Assembly: GCF_947242115.1 (NCBI RefSeq)
Contig: NC_074720.1
Location: 13,977,145 to 14,041,144 of the forward strand
DNA: 64,000 bases
DNA from: Biomphalaria glabrata
Taxonomy: Eukaryota; Mollusca; Gastropoda; Planorbidae
Direction of reading: 5' to 3'
Shown here: in pieces, positions 21,940-30,829 of the stretch
How the letters are laid out: every line of letters begins with the position of its first letter
Position numbering within the stretch: the first letter of the stretch is position 1
Program-made: the position numbers and the translations under genes
Notes under the pieces: model-generated
What the model saw: only the letters and a program-made list of their open reading frames with translations
Databases searched by the model: none
What the model was told of the DNA's origin: nothing

Positions 21940-23925
21940 GAGGTGAGTGGTGTCACCCATCATTTCAAGAAATAAATTGAGGCGAAAGTAGCACACACAC
22001 AAAAAATGAAAACCACCGGACACGCTAAATCGGAGCCTTGCTCTCCAAACAAAGCAAACCGGAAAAGGACTCTTTCTATGTCCTCTACCTCAGATGACCA
22101 ATGGGAAGGCTCTGAGGTGAGAAGGGAAAGGGGTGGAATGTGAGAGGGAATGGAGGATTTTGAAGATGTCCCCAACTCTCCTGCACCTCTAGTAATTGAC
22201 GAGGGGGAGGACCCTGACACACCGCCAAACACATGAACAATTTTAAATAGTAGGCACACACAATCATGGCAGACATTATAATTACTACTCAAGTAGTGGC
22301 AATACAGGGAGGGTATTTATAATCAAAATAGAATCACAACCCATCATCACGCAATCATGGCAGACATTAAAATCTTAACATTCGTAGCTTAAATAATAAA
22401 CATAAATATATAGTACACCTCGCTAGGAAATATAAACTGGATTTTATTTTCCTTCAAGAAACAAATACTTCTACCACATACCAAGCAAAACAAACTACAA
22501 CACACATGTGATTCATGGGAGGTTATTTTAGCTTAGGTAGAAACTGTAAGGGGATAGCCATCTTACTAACATTCGATAGATACAAAATCACACACACTCA
22601 CAACGACAACAATGGGAGGGTAGTAATACTTACAGAAGTTTCACAAGAACAGAGAGGGAGAGAAAAACATGAGTTTTTCCAAAACCTCAGTGACACACTA
22701 CAAATCACAAACATAGGAGAACAACTAATAATAGGAGGGGATTTTAACTTCATAGAGGCACAACTGGACAAACAATATCCACCCTCTCAGCAACTACATG
22801 GGAGAAATAGTAAACTATTTCCACCTGGTAGATGCTTATAGGAAATTAGAGCCGAATGGCAAGGAAACTACATTAACACACAGGTCCTATCAGGTTGAAA
22901 CCAGAATTGACCGTTTTTACACACCCACGGACACATTTAGGAGAAACCTCACATTACTCGACCATAAAGGTGTACTTTTGGAACTTGGAAAAAAAATAAT
23001 AGAAAGAAAAAAAAACAAAAGAATCCCATTGGTAATTAAACAACAACCATTTGGAAGACCCACTAATTAAAAGAGTAATAAACCAACTCCTGCTAGCAAC
23101 AGCACAAGACATAGAAAACGAATACAAATTAACCAAGACGTGGACAATAATAAAAAATCAAACAACAATTCAAAATCTTAACAAGAATCAAACAAACAAA
23201 GAGGGTAAATGAAAAAAAACAGAATAAAAAATCTGCTTACTCAAACGCAGGATGAAATTGAAAAAACAGACCTAACCACACAACTTGAAGGGTTATACAA
23301 ACACAAATATAGAGGAGACGAAATCAGATGCAAAAATACCCAGATATCAGAAGGGCCAAACAAATTATACTTGGCGCTAGAACAAAATACACAAAAAAAT
23401 AGAATAATAACCAACATAACAGACAAAGAAGGAAACAAAATACAGGAGAGTGACAAAATAATAGAAATTTTTACAAAACATTTCGTCAACATGTATAATG
23501 AAGAACAGATACAGACGCACAAAACATACTTCTAAAACACTTTAAAACATTACCTCCAATAGAAAGACAAAGAGACCCTTTACATTAGAGGAGCTGAGGG
23601 CTGCTTTAGATACAACACAAAATAACAAATCCCCTGGCCCAGATGGTTTGACATATGAATTCTATAAAAAAAATTTTCTCCCAAATAGGACCCCCTGCTA
23701 CTAAATTTAGCTATTAGGATTAAATGGGGGAAAGTTTAAATATAACAGATTTTAAAGACACTTTCACTAACCTTCAGAACAAACACATTACAACAAAGGC
23801 TAAAGAAATATCTTATAGACTCCATTTTCAAAGAAAAAACCTGTTGTAAAATATTGTAAATTTTGTCACCTTGTTAATGGTGACAATGAAAAGCATTTAT
23901 ATTTAGAATGTTCTTTATTTTTTTA
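21940..23925 (+). mobile_element. L1/Tx1-like LINE, internally deleted
   Basis: About 21960-22240 reads as the acidic C-terminal end of an ORF1-type protein (SMSSTSDDQWEGSE, then DEGEDPDTPP). About 22370-23020 gives the apurinic endonuclease of ORF2 in broken frames: NIRSLNNK, then DFIFLQETN, then IIGGDFNFIE, then TRIDRFY. About 23580-23670 gives the start of the reverse transcriptase (EELRAALDTTQNNKSPGPDG, then YEFYK). It then jumps to the C-terminal finger KYCKFCHLVNGDNEKHLYL near 23850, so most of the RT, including the catalytic box, is deleted. A further LINE-like tail frame lies at about 24262-24455. It is clearly inactive. Confidence 0.8.
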
Positions 23926-24045
23926 GGATACCTCAGCTTTTTAGCTTTTGACTTCAGTTGTTGAGCTGTTTACATTCTAGGAATCCTTGGGCTTTTTCCT
24001 CTTTTCTTTGCCTCTTTTTTGGGCTATTGGGCTTTATTAACAAAA
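23926..24045 (-). repeat. Repeat Q, inverted 3' fragment (copy IV)
   Basis: The minus strand gives the AGAGGC-rich tract and the AAGTCAAAAGCTAAAAAGCT end word followed by GAGGTATCC, as at the right ends of Q copies I-III. It interrupts the C-terminal part of the LINE and forms an inverted repeat with 21787-21918. Confidence 0.75.
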
Positions 24046-24480
24046 AGATGCATATTTTATTAGTAAGCGTACAAATTAAATAGTTACATTTTAAAGTACA
24101 ATTATCACAAACACGGCAATGCTAATAGTTACATTTAGGTTGTCATAACATTTTAACGTTTTAAATTGCTTTGTAGTTTTTTCCAATAATAAATATTTGT
24201 GAAATTTAAGGTTCTTAAAATATATGTGGTGAGAATATCAACAATAGGTAATTAATTAGAAACAATTTATTAGAGGGAAATTGTGAAACCTATGTGAATA
24301 TTAATTTACATATTCTTTTAAATAAGATGCCTAATGCTAAACTTAAAATGATACATAATTTTAATTTATATCATAATGTCATTTTTAATCCTAATGATTT
24401 GGATATAATATACAGAAATATAGTTGATTTTAAAATTGAACATTATAAAGGTTGACCCCCAAATGTAATTTTATATTGAT
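24046..24480 (+). mobile_element. Probable C-terminal and 3' end of the L1/Tx1-like LINE
   Basis: A 64-codon stretch at about 24262-24455 stays open to a stop (NLLEGNCETYVNINLHILLN at its start) in otherwise stop-rich DNA and lies in LINE orientation downstream of the finger motif. It probably encodes the last part of ORF2, cut from the rest by the inverted Q fragment. The assignment rests on position more than on motif. Confidence 0.4.
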
Positions 24481-24603
24481 CTATTGTATGTACATGTATT
24501 ATATTCTTAATCAAAGGAGTTTTTTTTTTTGTTTTTTTTTTTAAGGATTCCTTTATTTTCTTTCAATGAATTGGAAAAAAAAATAAAAAAATAGGGATTT
24601 AAA

Positions 24604-24627
24604 AATATATATATATATATATATATA
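24604..24627. repeat. (AT)n microsatellite
   Basis: A run of about twelve AT dinucleotides just left of Q copy II. Confidence 0.9.
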
Positions 24628-24652
24628 AATAGGGATTAAGATAAAAATAATA

Positions 24653-25787
24653 AAATTCCTTTTGTATCATAAATATTAATTTACAAAAGTCTGTTTAAAC
24701 ACTGAAGAAAATAAGTTGAATGTATGTGTGTGTGTGTGTTTGTATAAGTGATAACTTTAACAATTTGCATGTGTATGAATTTAATACATTCTTTATTTGC
24801 TTTAAACTTATAATACTAAAAATTACCTATTAAATTTTTTTTTCAACAAGAGAGACAATTAAAACTGGAAGATGCAAGATGGAAATTTCTTTTGGTTACA
24901 TCCCTTTGACAAAATAAATAAATTTTCAAGACAACCCAAACAGGACATCAATTCATGATAATGGAGCAAATGGACTACTAAATTGTAAAAAAAACAACAA
25001 CAAAAAAAAAACAACAACACTATTTCAATATGGACAAGATTGATCTATAAAATATTTTTTAACTTATATATTAATCTTAAAATGAGTTATATTAAAAAAT
25101 GAAATAATTTTTAAGCTCTTCATACACATACTTACTTGAGCTCTGTACTTTTATACAAACCAAATTGTTTCATTATATGTACATTCTAGCAGACCCCAGA
25201 GAATCCCTAATGATATAGGATAGAGGTCCTTTTGTTTTGGGTTCTTAAGAGAAGAATTGTTGCAAAAATAAAAAATAATAATAATACCGGTAATGAATTT
25301 TAATAACTCAAGTCTTTAAAAAAAAAATTTTTAAATAAATTTCGGAATATTTATTTTGAGGAAAATTTTCAGTATTTCTGTGAATTGATTTTTCCATCAT
25401 TTTCTGAACCTTTTGCTGTCATCATTTTATGGACATTTGCTGTCATCATTTTATGGACCTTTGCTGCAGCCTACTCCACTACCATGCTGGAAATCCTGAA
25501 ATGTGTTTTTGAAACTTTTTCCTTCAAAAAAATGTTTTTTTTTTTTATGAAATATTCTTTGTAACATTATTAATATAAAATAATATGTTATGTGTTTTCT
25601 TTGAAAAAAATTTTACAAAAAAAAAAGAAAAAAAAAAGAAAGCCCAATAAAGAGGCCAATAGCCCAAAAAAGAGGTAATGCCCAAAAAAGAGGCAAAGAA
25701 AAGAGGCAAAAGCCCAAGGATTCCTAGGATGTAAACAGTTCGACAACTGAAGTCAAAAGCTAAAAAGCTGAGGTATCCTAAAAAAAA
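24653..25787 (+). repeat. Repeat Q, copy II
   Basis: Same landmarks and order as copy I, without its internal duplication. The 25-bp minisatellite has about three units here (about 25396-25465). It ends in CTGAGGTATCC followed by an A-rich run. Confidence 0.8.
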
Positions 25788-25796
25788 ATTAAAAAA

Positions 25797-26665
25797 AAAA
25801 AAATGGACCAAATGGACTACTAAATTGTTAAAAACATAAAAAGAAAAAAAAAAAAACACTATTACAAGAAATAATAATAAAAATAAATTAAATCTGAAAA
25901 TGAGTTATATTCCAAAATGAAATAATTTTTTAGGCTCTTCATACACATACTTACTTTGAGCTCTGTACTTTTATAGAAACCAAATTGCTTCATTATTATG
26001 TACATTTTTGTAACTCTAGCAGACCCCAGAGAATTCCTAAGGATATAGGATGGAGGTCCTTTGTCTTAGGTTCTTAAGGGAAAAATTGTTGCAAAAATAA
26101 TATAAATAAAAATGAATTCTAATAACTCATAAGTCTTTAAAAAAAAAACAATAAAATATACATGGCAATTCTTATTTTAAGGAACACTTTCCAAAACTTT
26201 TGTGAATGTTTTCTTGTCCTTTGATGTCACCTTTTTCTGAACCTCTGCTGTCATCATTTTATTGGACCTTTGCTGCCATCATTTTATTGGACCTTTGCTG
26301 TCATCATTTTATTGGACCTTTCCTGTCATCATTTTATTGGACCTCTGCTGTCATCATTTTCTGGACCCCTTGCTGTCACCATTTTATGGATCTTCGCTGC
26401 AGCCTACTCCGCGATCATACTGAAAATCCTGGAATATGACTTTGATAAAAATGTCTTTTTTTTTTTTATGAAATTAACCTTGTACTATTATTAATTTAGA
26501 ATGATGTTTTGTGTGTTTTCTTTGAAAAAAAACAAACAAGCCCAATAAAGAGGCCAAGAGCCCAAAAAAGAGGCAAAGAAAAGAAGCAAAAGCCCAAGGA
26601 TTCCTAGGATGTACTAAGCTAGACAACTAAAGTCAAAAGCTAAAAACTGAGGTTTCCTAAAAAAA
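25797..26665 (+). repeat. Repeat Q, copy III (left-truncated)
   Basis: It begins within Q at ATGGACCAAATGGACTACTA and keeps the remaining landmarks through to the CTGAGGTTTCC end. It sits directly next to copy II as a head-to-tail tandem and abuts the left edge of the U1 array. Confidence 0.8.
26240..26398 (+). repeat. 25-bp minisatellite inside Q copy III
   Basis: About six imperfect units of TGGACCTTTGCTGTCATCAT plus TTTAT. Copies I and II of Q have only two to three units, so the tract is variable in length. The 74-77 codon open frames over it are products of the repeat. Confidence 0.85.
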
Positions 26666-26854
26666 AAAAATACGTTAATACACACTAATACTGCGCAATT
26701 AGAAAAGAGATATGAATTATCTCCTCTTTACTCATTTTACTCTAACGAGAGTTGCGCCCCTTGAACGGACACTCTCTCCATTCAAGCGCTTTCCATTGTT
26801 CATGACCGACGGCCATATGTAAACAAACCGTGTATTGCTTGTCTAAATGTGTTG

Positions 26855-27451
26855 GAGGCAGGACGCCACATCTATTAGAATCGTCGCTGAACGAGGTTGC
26901 GTTCAATGTATTATGCACCACGGAGGCCCATTGAGACCAACGCGAGCCTGCTTTTCTTTCTCGGTAGCCTTTGATCATTCAAGATCATTTGCAATGCAGC
27001 AGTTGTTTGGTCTCGGAGCTGTCTCTTCTAGAAGAATTACTATCCCTAGCGTCATCTACCCTGGTTAAATCGCCCTATACTCACTTTTCGCAATCTTGAT
27101 TTATGAGATGTTTTTAGTGAATATCCTAAGCATTGGAATACCCCACGTCATCTTCCATGACTGCAAACCAGTTGGTCCGCGGCTGTTTATTCACAGCTAA
27201 AACCTTACATCTAAGGTTCCTTCCCCTATCAGCCACCAGGAGACGTGCTTGGCAGAAGATTTTTTTTCTTCTATTAAATCTCTACACATCTGATGCAGAG
27301 GTTCCGGCAAATAATGAAATATTATTCTTTGTCTATTATGCTATAAGTGTAACTGTAAAATATAGTGAACTATTTGTCAAGAGAAATCAACTAGTAGCCA
27401 AAGACAGACAAGTGGCATAAGCATGTCGTTTTTTTAAAACTACAATATTAG
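26855..27451 (+). repeat. R body in array unit 1 (recurs in every unit)
   Basis: It matches R copy B from the GAGGCAGGACGCCAC-like junction to CTACAATATTAG. In each unit it holds overlapping open frames of 73 and 95 codons on the plus strand and 78 codons on the minus strand. They show no known domain, and their conservation is what recent unit homogenisation alone would give. In units 2, 4, 5 and 9 a CTCTTGCAG variant replaces CTGATGCAG. Confidence 0.8.
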
Positions 27452-27687
27452 GTCAATATGCTTAAGGGGAAGTAACTAGCTATATCTTTAGACAATCTTT
27501 TGAAGAGTCTTAATTTTCCCTATTATATGTTTGAAAAACAAAATATTTAACATTATGTTTCAATTAAATAAGAAAAATAATGTGTAACTGCACACAAAAA
27601 TATTTCCACTATCTGTAGCGTATTTGCGCATAAAAGAAATATATATTTACTATTAAACAGCCTGTATTCTCTTGTAATATTGCAAAG

Positions 27688-27705
27688 CTTAAGGTTGTTA
27701 CATTA
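27688..27705 (+). promoter_or_regulatory. Candidate proximal sequence element (PSE) of the U1 gene, unit 1
   Basis: CTTAAGGTTGTTACATTA lies at -56 to -39 from the U1 start, the place where the SNAPc-bound PSE sits in other animals. There is no TATA box at -25, as expected for a Pol II snRNA promoter. The same text is present upstream of the other copies. The assignment is by position; I know of no snail PSE consensus to compare. Confidence 0.45.
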
Positions 27706-27743
27706 AATTTTTAGAGACCACCGGATACACCCCACACATTTTC

Positions 27744-27910
27744 ATACTTACCTGGCATAGGACAAACGGTGATCACCCACGGCCACGTTCTCCCAGGTCG
27801 AGGCTCACTCATTGCACTTCGGGTGGGCTGAAGCCTGCGATCACCCCAAATGTGGGTGACTCGGGTGCGTAATTTTTGCGTATGGGGAACTGCGTTCGCG
27901 CTAATCCCTG
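27744..27910 (+). ncRNA. RNU1: U1 spliceosomal snRNA, unit 1 (167 nt)
   Basis: U1 snRNA pairs its 5' end with 5' splice sites in pre-mRNA. This copy starts ATACTTACCTGG, the invariant 5' splice-site recognition end. Stem-loop II has an 8-bp stem (GCUCACUC/GGGUGGGC) around loop AUUGCACUUC, the U1A binding site. Stem-loop III pairs UCACCC with GGGUGA. The Sm site is AAUUUUUG. The terminal stem-loop ends GCGUUCGCGC and CCCUG. Human U1 is 164 nt. The stem-loop I loop reads AUCACCCACGG instead of the usual AUCACGAAG. This copy and unit 5 carry two extra bases (AC) on the 3' side of stem-loop I. Confidence 0.95.
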
Positions 27911-27937
27911 AAAAGAAAAAAATAAAAGTAATGAATG

Positions 27938-27960
27938 GTTTGAATTAAACACTATACAGA
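27938..27960 (+). terminator. 3' box of the U1 gene, unit 1
   Basis: GTTTGAATTAAACACTATAC followed by AGA, 27 bases after the U1 end, fits the animal snRNA 3' box (GTTTN0-3AAARNNAGA) that directs Integrator processing. It is unchanged beside the other U1 copies I checked. Confidence 0.7.
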
Positions 27961-28693
27961 TTGTCTTCTTTTCCTCTTCATCGCCTGTCAACAAATGTCT
28001 ATTGTTGTTGTTTTTTTCCCCACTGGCATTGAGATCTGGGTAGTTTCAACTCTGAGAGAGACTGCTCATATCCCCTATAGCCAGACATTTTTCCATAGTT
28101 AATAATTTGTGTACGATCAAGTTTCTTGTCTGGTGTGCAGTAGCAGTTCAAGATATTTAGATTTTCTTCTGAAAGTCTGAGCTTTGTGCCCATTTTTTCT
28201 GTTGTGTGTCATTGTTACAAACTGTGTTTGTGATTGTAATGGTAGGGCTAAATTTATTAAATAGTTTTACTCTACCATGGCTTGCACGAGATGCTGAGAT
28301 TCTGGTCAACATGGCCACGTGAATGTATGTAGGGGTAGATGAGATGTGTGATTTTGAGGTTAGTTGGTGACTGGACTCTGTGAGAGTGAGGATAGTTTCA
28401 GAGTCGGAGTTAATCGAGAGTTGTGAGTATAGGAATTTTTTTCCTATCAACGATAGTCCATGTAGGGCGATGTATTTGTGTTGAAGTAATCTGATGACCT
28501 GACGTCTACTGTGTTTATATGTTATATAGCTAAGAAAAGTATTTTATTAGCTATAAATCTGAGTTGTGTCTCTTTTGGAGATGATGTTAATGCTCCACTG
28601 TTAGACGTTGAGATACTATGTCGTCAAAAGATTGAACAAGGGCAGTGATCCAAACAACTAGACAACGACCTTCACAACCAGCCATGGCAACCC
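27961..28693. other. Unassigned spacer between U1 and the TATA box, unit 1
   Basis: This stretch holds minus-strand open frames of 60-97 codons, which I do not recognise and which lack splice partners. No second snRNA, tRNA or 5S rRNA sequence is present. It is the same in all units apart from a few substitutions (for example CAACATGG versus CAACAGGG near offset 1625). Confidence 0.5.
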
Positions 28694-28701
28694 TATATAA
28701 A
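28694..28701 (+). promoter_or_regulatory. TATA box upstream of the R head, unit 1 (recurs in every unit)
   Basis: CCCTATATAAAGGCGG is a strong TATA context. The R family begins 17 bp downstream at CTGCATTCC, and the dispersed R copies at 14797 and 19899 share that left limit but not the TATA box. The box may drive a Pol II transcript that begins near the R start. No RNA evidence is available. Confidence 0.5.
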
Positions 28702-28710
28702 GGCGGTTGG

Positions 28711-28835
28711 CTGCATTCCATTTAAGGATTTATTTTTTTATAGACTTTTAGTTGTGAAGTGTTGGCCAGAAGTTTGAACTTTCTGATCACTGCTTCAGGC
28801 TTTACAAGCTCGCTCAAAGAGTTTCGCCCCGTTAC
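28711..28835 (+). repeat. R head in array unit 1 (recurs in every unit)
   Basis: It matches R copy B from CTGCATTCC through GTGTTGGCCAGAAGTTTGA to CCCCGTTAC, where the array departs into the inserted segment. Units 6, 10, 11 and 12 read AAGCTTGCTC where the others read AAGCTCGCTC. Confidence 0.8.
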
Positions 28836-29790
28836 TGTGACAAGTCACTCAATTTTATCTCAGCATTAATTATTATTATTTATTTATTTTATTTTAATTA
28901 TTTCCCATTTTTAGTACCGATTTCACTACCTACCCCTACCCTTTTCCTCTTCTCGCTAGACTTAGTCCACCACCTTGGGACAAGATCAAACAAACAGTCA
29001 CTTACTTTGGTCTTCGGCGCCGGATGTCCGACTTTCACGTCGAAACCACCTGGGATGGAATACACTTCTTCTCCACCCACGTCTCTCTTTGATCAAGGAG
29101 ATTATTCGTGTCACCACGCCTCTTGACCCTTCCAATGTCCATCTTTCGTCGGACTTTACCCATGTGAGAGATAATCCTTAGCCTAGCGCATTTCCTGTTT
29201 CCGCCCATCTCTTCCGGACCTTTATAAGATAGAATAAGGCGAGTTAGACTCACTCCGTCACTTATTCTTTTCGCTGACCAGTCGAGTCTGGACTACTTCA
29301 TTCACTCTTACTTCTAGAAGAATAAAATTAGTGGTAAGCCGAACTTAATCACAGTTCCATCTTAATTAGTCTGTGTATATTTCTCACTGGATGTTACCAT
29401 GTGGATTTTATTATTTCATTTATATTTAATTAGTGCATTGTGTATTTCTCATTGTCGTGAGTAGAAAACATAAACATGGCATATGTATATATTTATGTAT
29501 TGCATTATTCTATTAATGCCACGTTGCTCAATTGATCGTTGATGCAACCATGTATATATTAGTACATCTGATTTTGTTCCCTTTATCTCGGCTGACCGCC
29601 TTGATAATTTTACCAGCGCACTAATACTGCGCAATTAGAAAAGAGATATGAATTATCTCCCCTTTACTCATTTTACTCTAACGAGAGTTGCGCCCCTTGA
29701 ACGGACACTCTCTCCATTCAAGCGCTTTCCATTGTTCATGACCGACGGCCATATGTAAACAAACCGTGTATTGCTTGTCTAAATGTGTTG
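28836..29790 (+). repeat. Inserted segment of about 955 bp splitting R in the array; possibly LTR-like
   Basis: It lies between R head and R body in every unit but is absent from R copy B. It starts TGTGACAAGTCAC and contains CTTTATAAGATAG (TATA-like, 29219-29231), AATAAAATTAG (polyA-like, 29321) and GTGGTAAGCC (donor-like, near 29331-29340). The TG start, TATA-like and polyA-like words resemble a solo LTR, but I find no clear CA end and no target duplication, so the class is open. It has no coding capacity. Confidence 0.45.
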
Positions 29791-30679
29791 GAGGCAGGAC
29801 GCCACATCTATTAGAATCGTCGCTGAACGAGGTTGCGTTCAATGTATTATGCACCACGGAGGCCCATTGAGTCCAACGCGAGCCTGCTTTTCTTTCTCGG
29901 TAGCCTTTGATCATTCAAGATCATTTGCAATGCAGCAGTTGTTTGGTCTTGGAGCTGTCTCTTCTAGAAGAATTACTATCCCTAGCGTCATCTACCCTGG
30001 TTAAATCGCCCTATACTCACTTTTCGCAATCTTGATTTATGAGATGTTTTTAGTGAATATCCTAAGCATTGGAATACCCCACGTCATCTTCCATGACTGC
30101 AAACCAGTTGGTCCGCGGCTGTTTATTCACAGCTAAAACCTTACATCTAAGGTTCCTTCCCCTATCAGCCACCAGGAGACGTGCTTGGCAGAAGATTTTT
30201 TTTCTTCTATTAAATCTCTACACATCTCTTGCAGAGGTTCCGGCAAATAATGAAATATTATTCTTTGTCTATTATGCTATAAGTGTAACTGTAAAATATA
30301 GTGAACTATTTGTCAAGAGAAATCAACTAGTAGCCAAAGACAGACAAGTGGCATAAGCATGTCGTTTTTTTTAAACTACAATATTAGGTCAATATGCTTA
30401 AGGGGAAGTAACTAGCTATATCTTTAGACAATCTTTTGAAGAGTCTTAATTTTCCCTATTATATGTTTGAAAAACAAAATATTTAACATTATGTTTCAAT
30501 TAAATAAGAAAAATAATGTGTAACTGCACACAAAAATATTTCCACTATCTGTAGCGTATTTGCGCATAAAAGAAATATATATTTACTATTAAACAGCCTG
30601 TATTCTCTTGTAATATTGCAAAGCTTAAGGTTGTTACATTAAATTTTTAGAGACCGCCGGATACACCCCACACATTTTC

Positions 30680-30829
30680 ATACTTACCTGGCATAGGACA
30701 AACGGTGATCACCCACGGCCGTTCTCCCAGGTCGAGGCTCACTCATTGCACTTCGGCTGGGCTGAAGCCTGCGATCACCCCAAATGCGTAATTTTTGCGT
30801 ATGGGGAACTGCGTTCGCGCTAATCCCTG
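30680..30829 (+). ncRNA. RNU1: U1 snRNA variant, unit 2 (150 nt, stem-loop III lost; probable pseudogene)
   Basis: It keeps the 5' end, the U1A loop and the Sm site, but 15 nt are missing after CACCCCAAATG, removing the whole 3' strand of stem-loop III. Stem-loop II also has GGCUGGGC in place of GGGUGGGC, breaking one pair. It is probably non-functional, although promoter and 3' box remain. Confidence 0.88.

Noticed and set aside
26206-26494. Hydrophobic 74-77 codon open frames
   Set aside because: They are translations of the 25-bp minisatellite in Q copy III.
26847-27420. Recurring 73- and 95-codon open frames in the R body of every unit
   Set aside because: No known domain, no start context or splice structure, and conservation across units is explained by recent DNA homogenisation. 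The more distant R copy A does not keep the 95-codon frame.
28157-28450. Recurring 97-codon minus-strand open frame downstream of U1
   Set aside because: Low-information composition, no recognisable family, and near-identical units make its persistence uninformative.
29280-29400. Possible spliced-leader RNA (short exon then GTAAGC donor)
   Set aside because: No Sm site or stem-loop set follows the donor-like site, and spliced-leader trans-splicing is not established in snails to my knowledge.
26683-29618. Possible second small RNA gene (U2, U4, U5, U6, 5S, SRP or tRNA) in the array unit
   Set aside because: I looked for the conserved cores of these RNAs and for a Pol III B box in the unit and found none.
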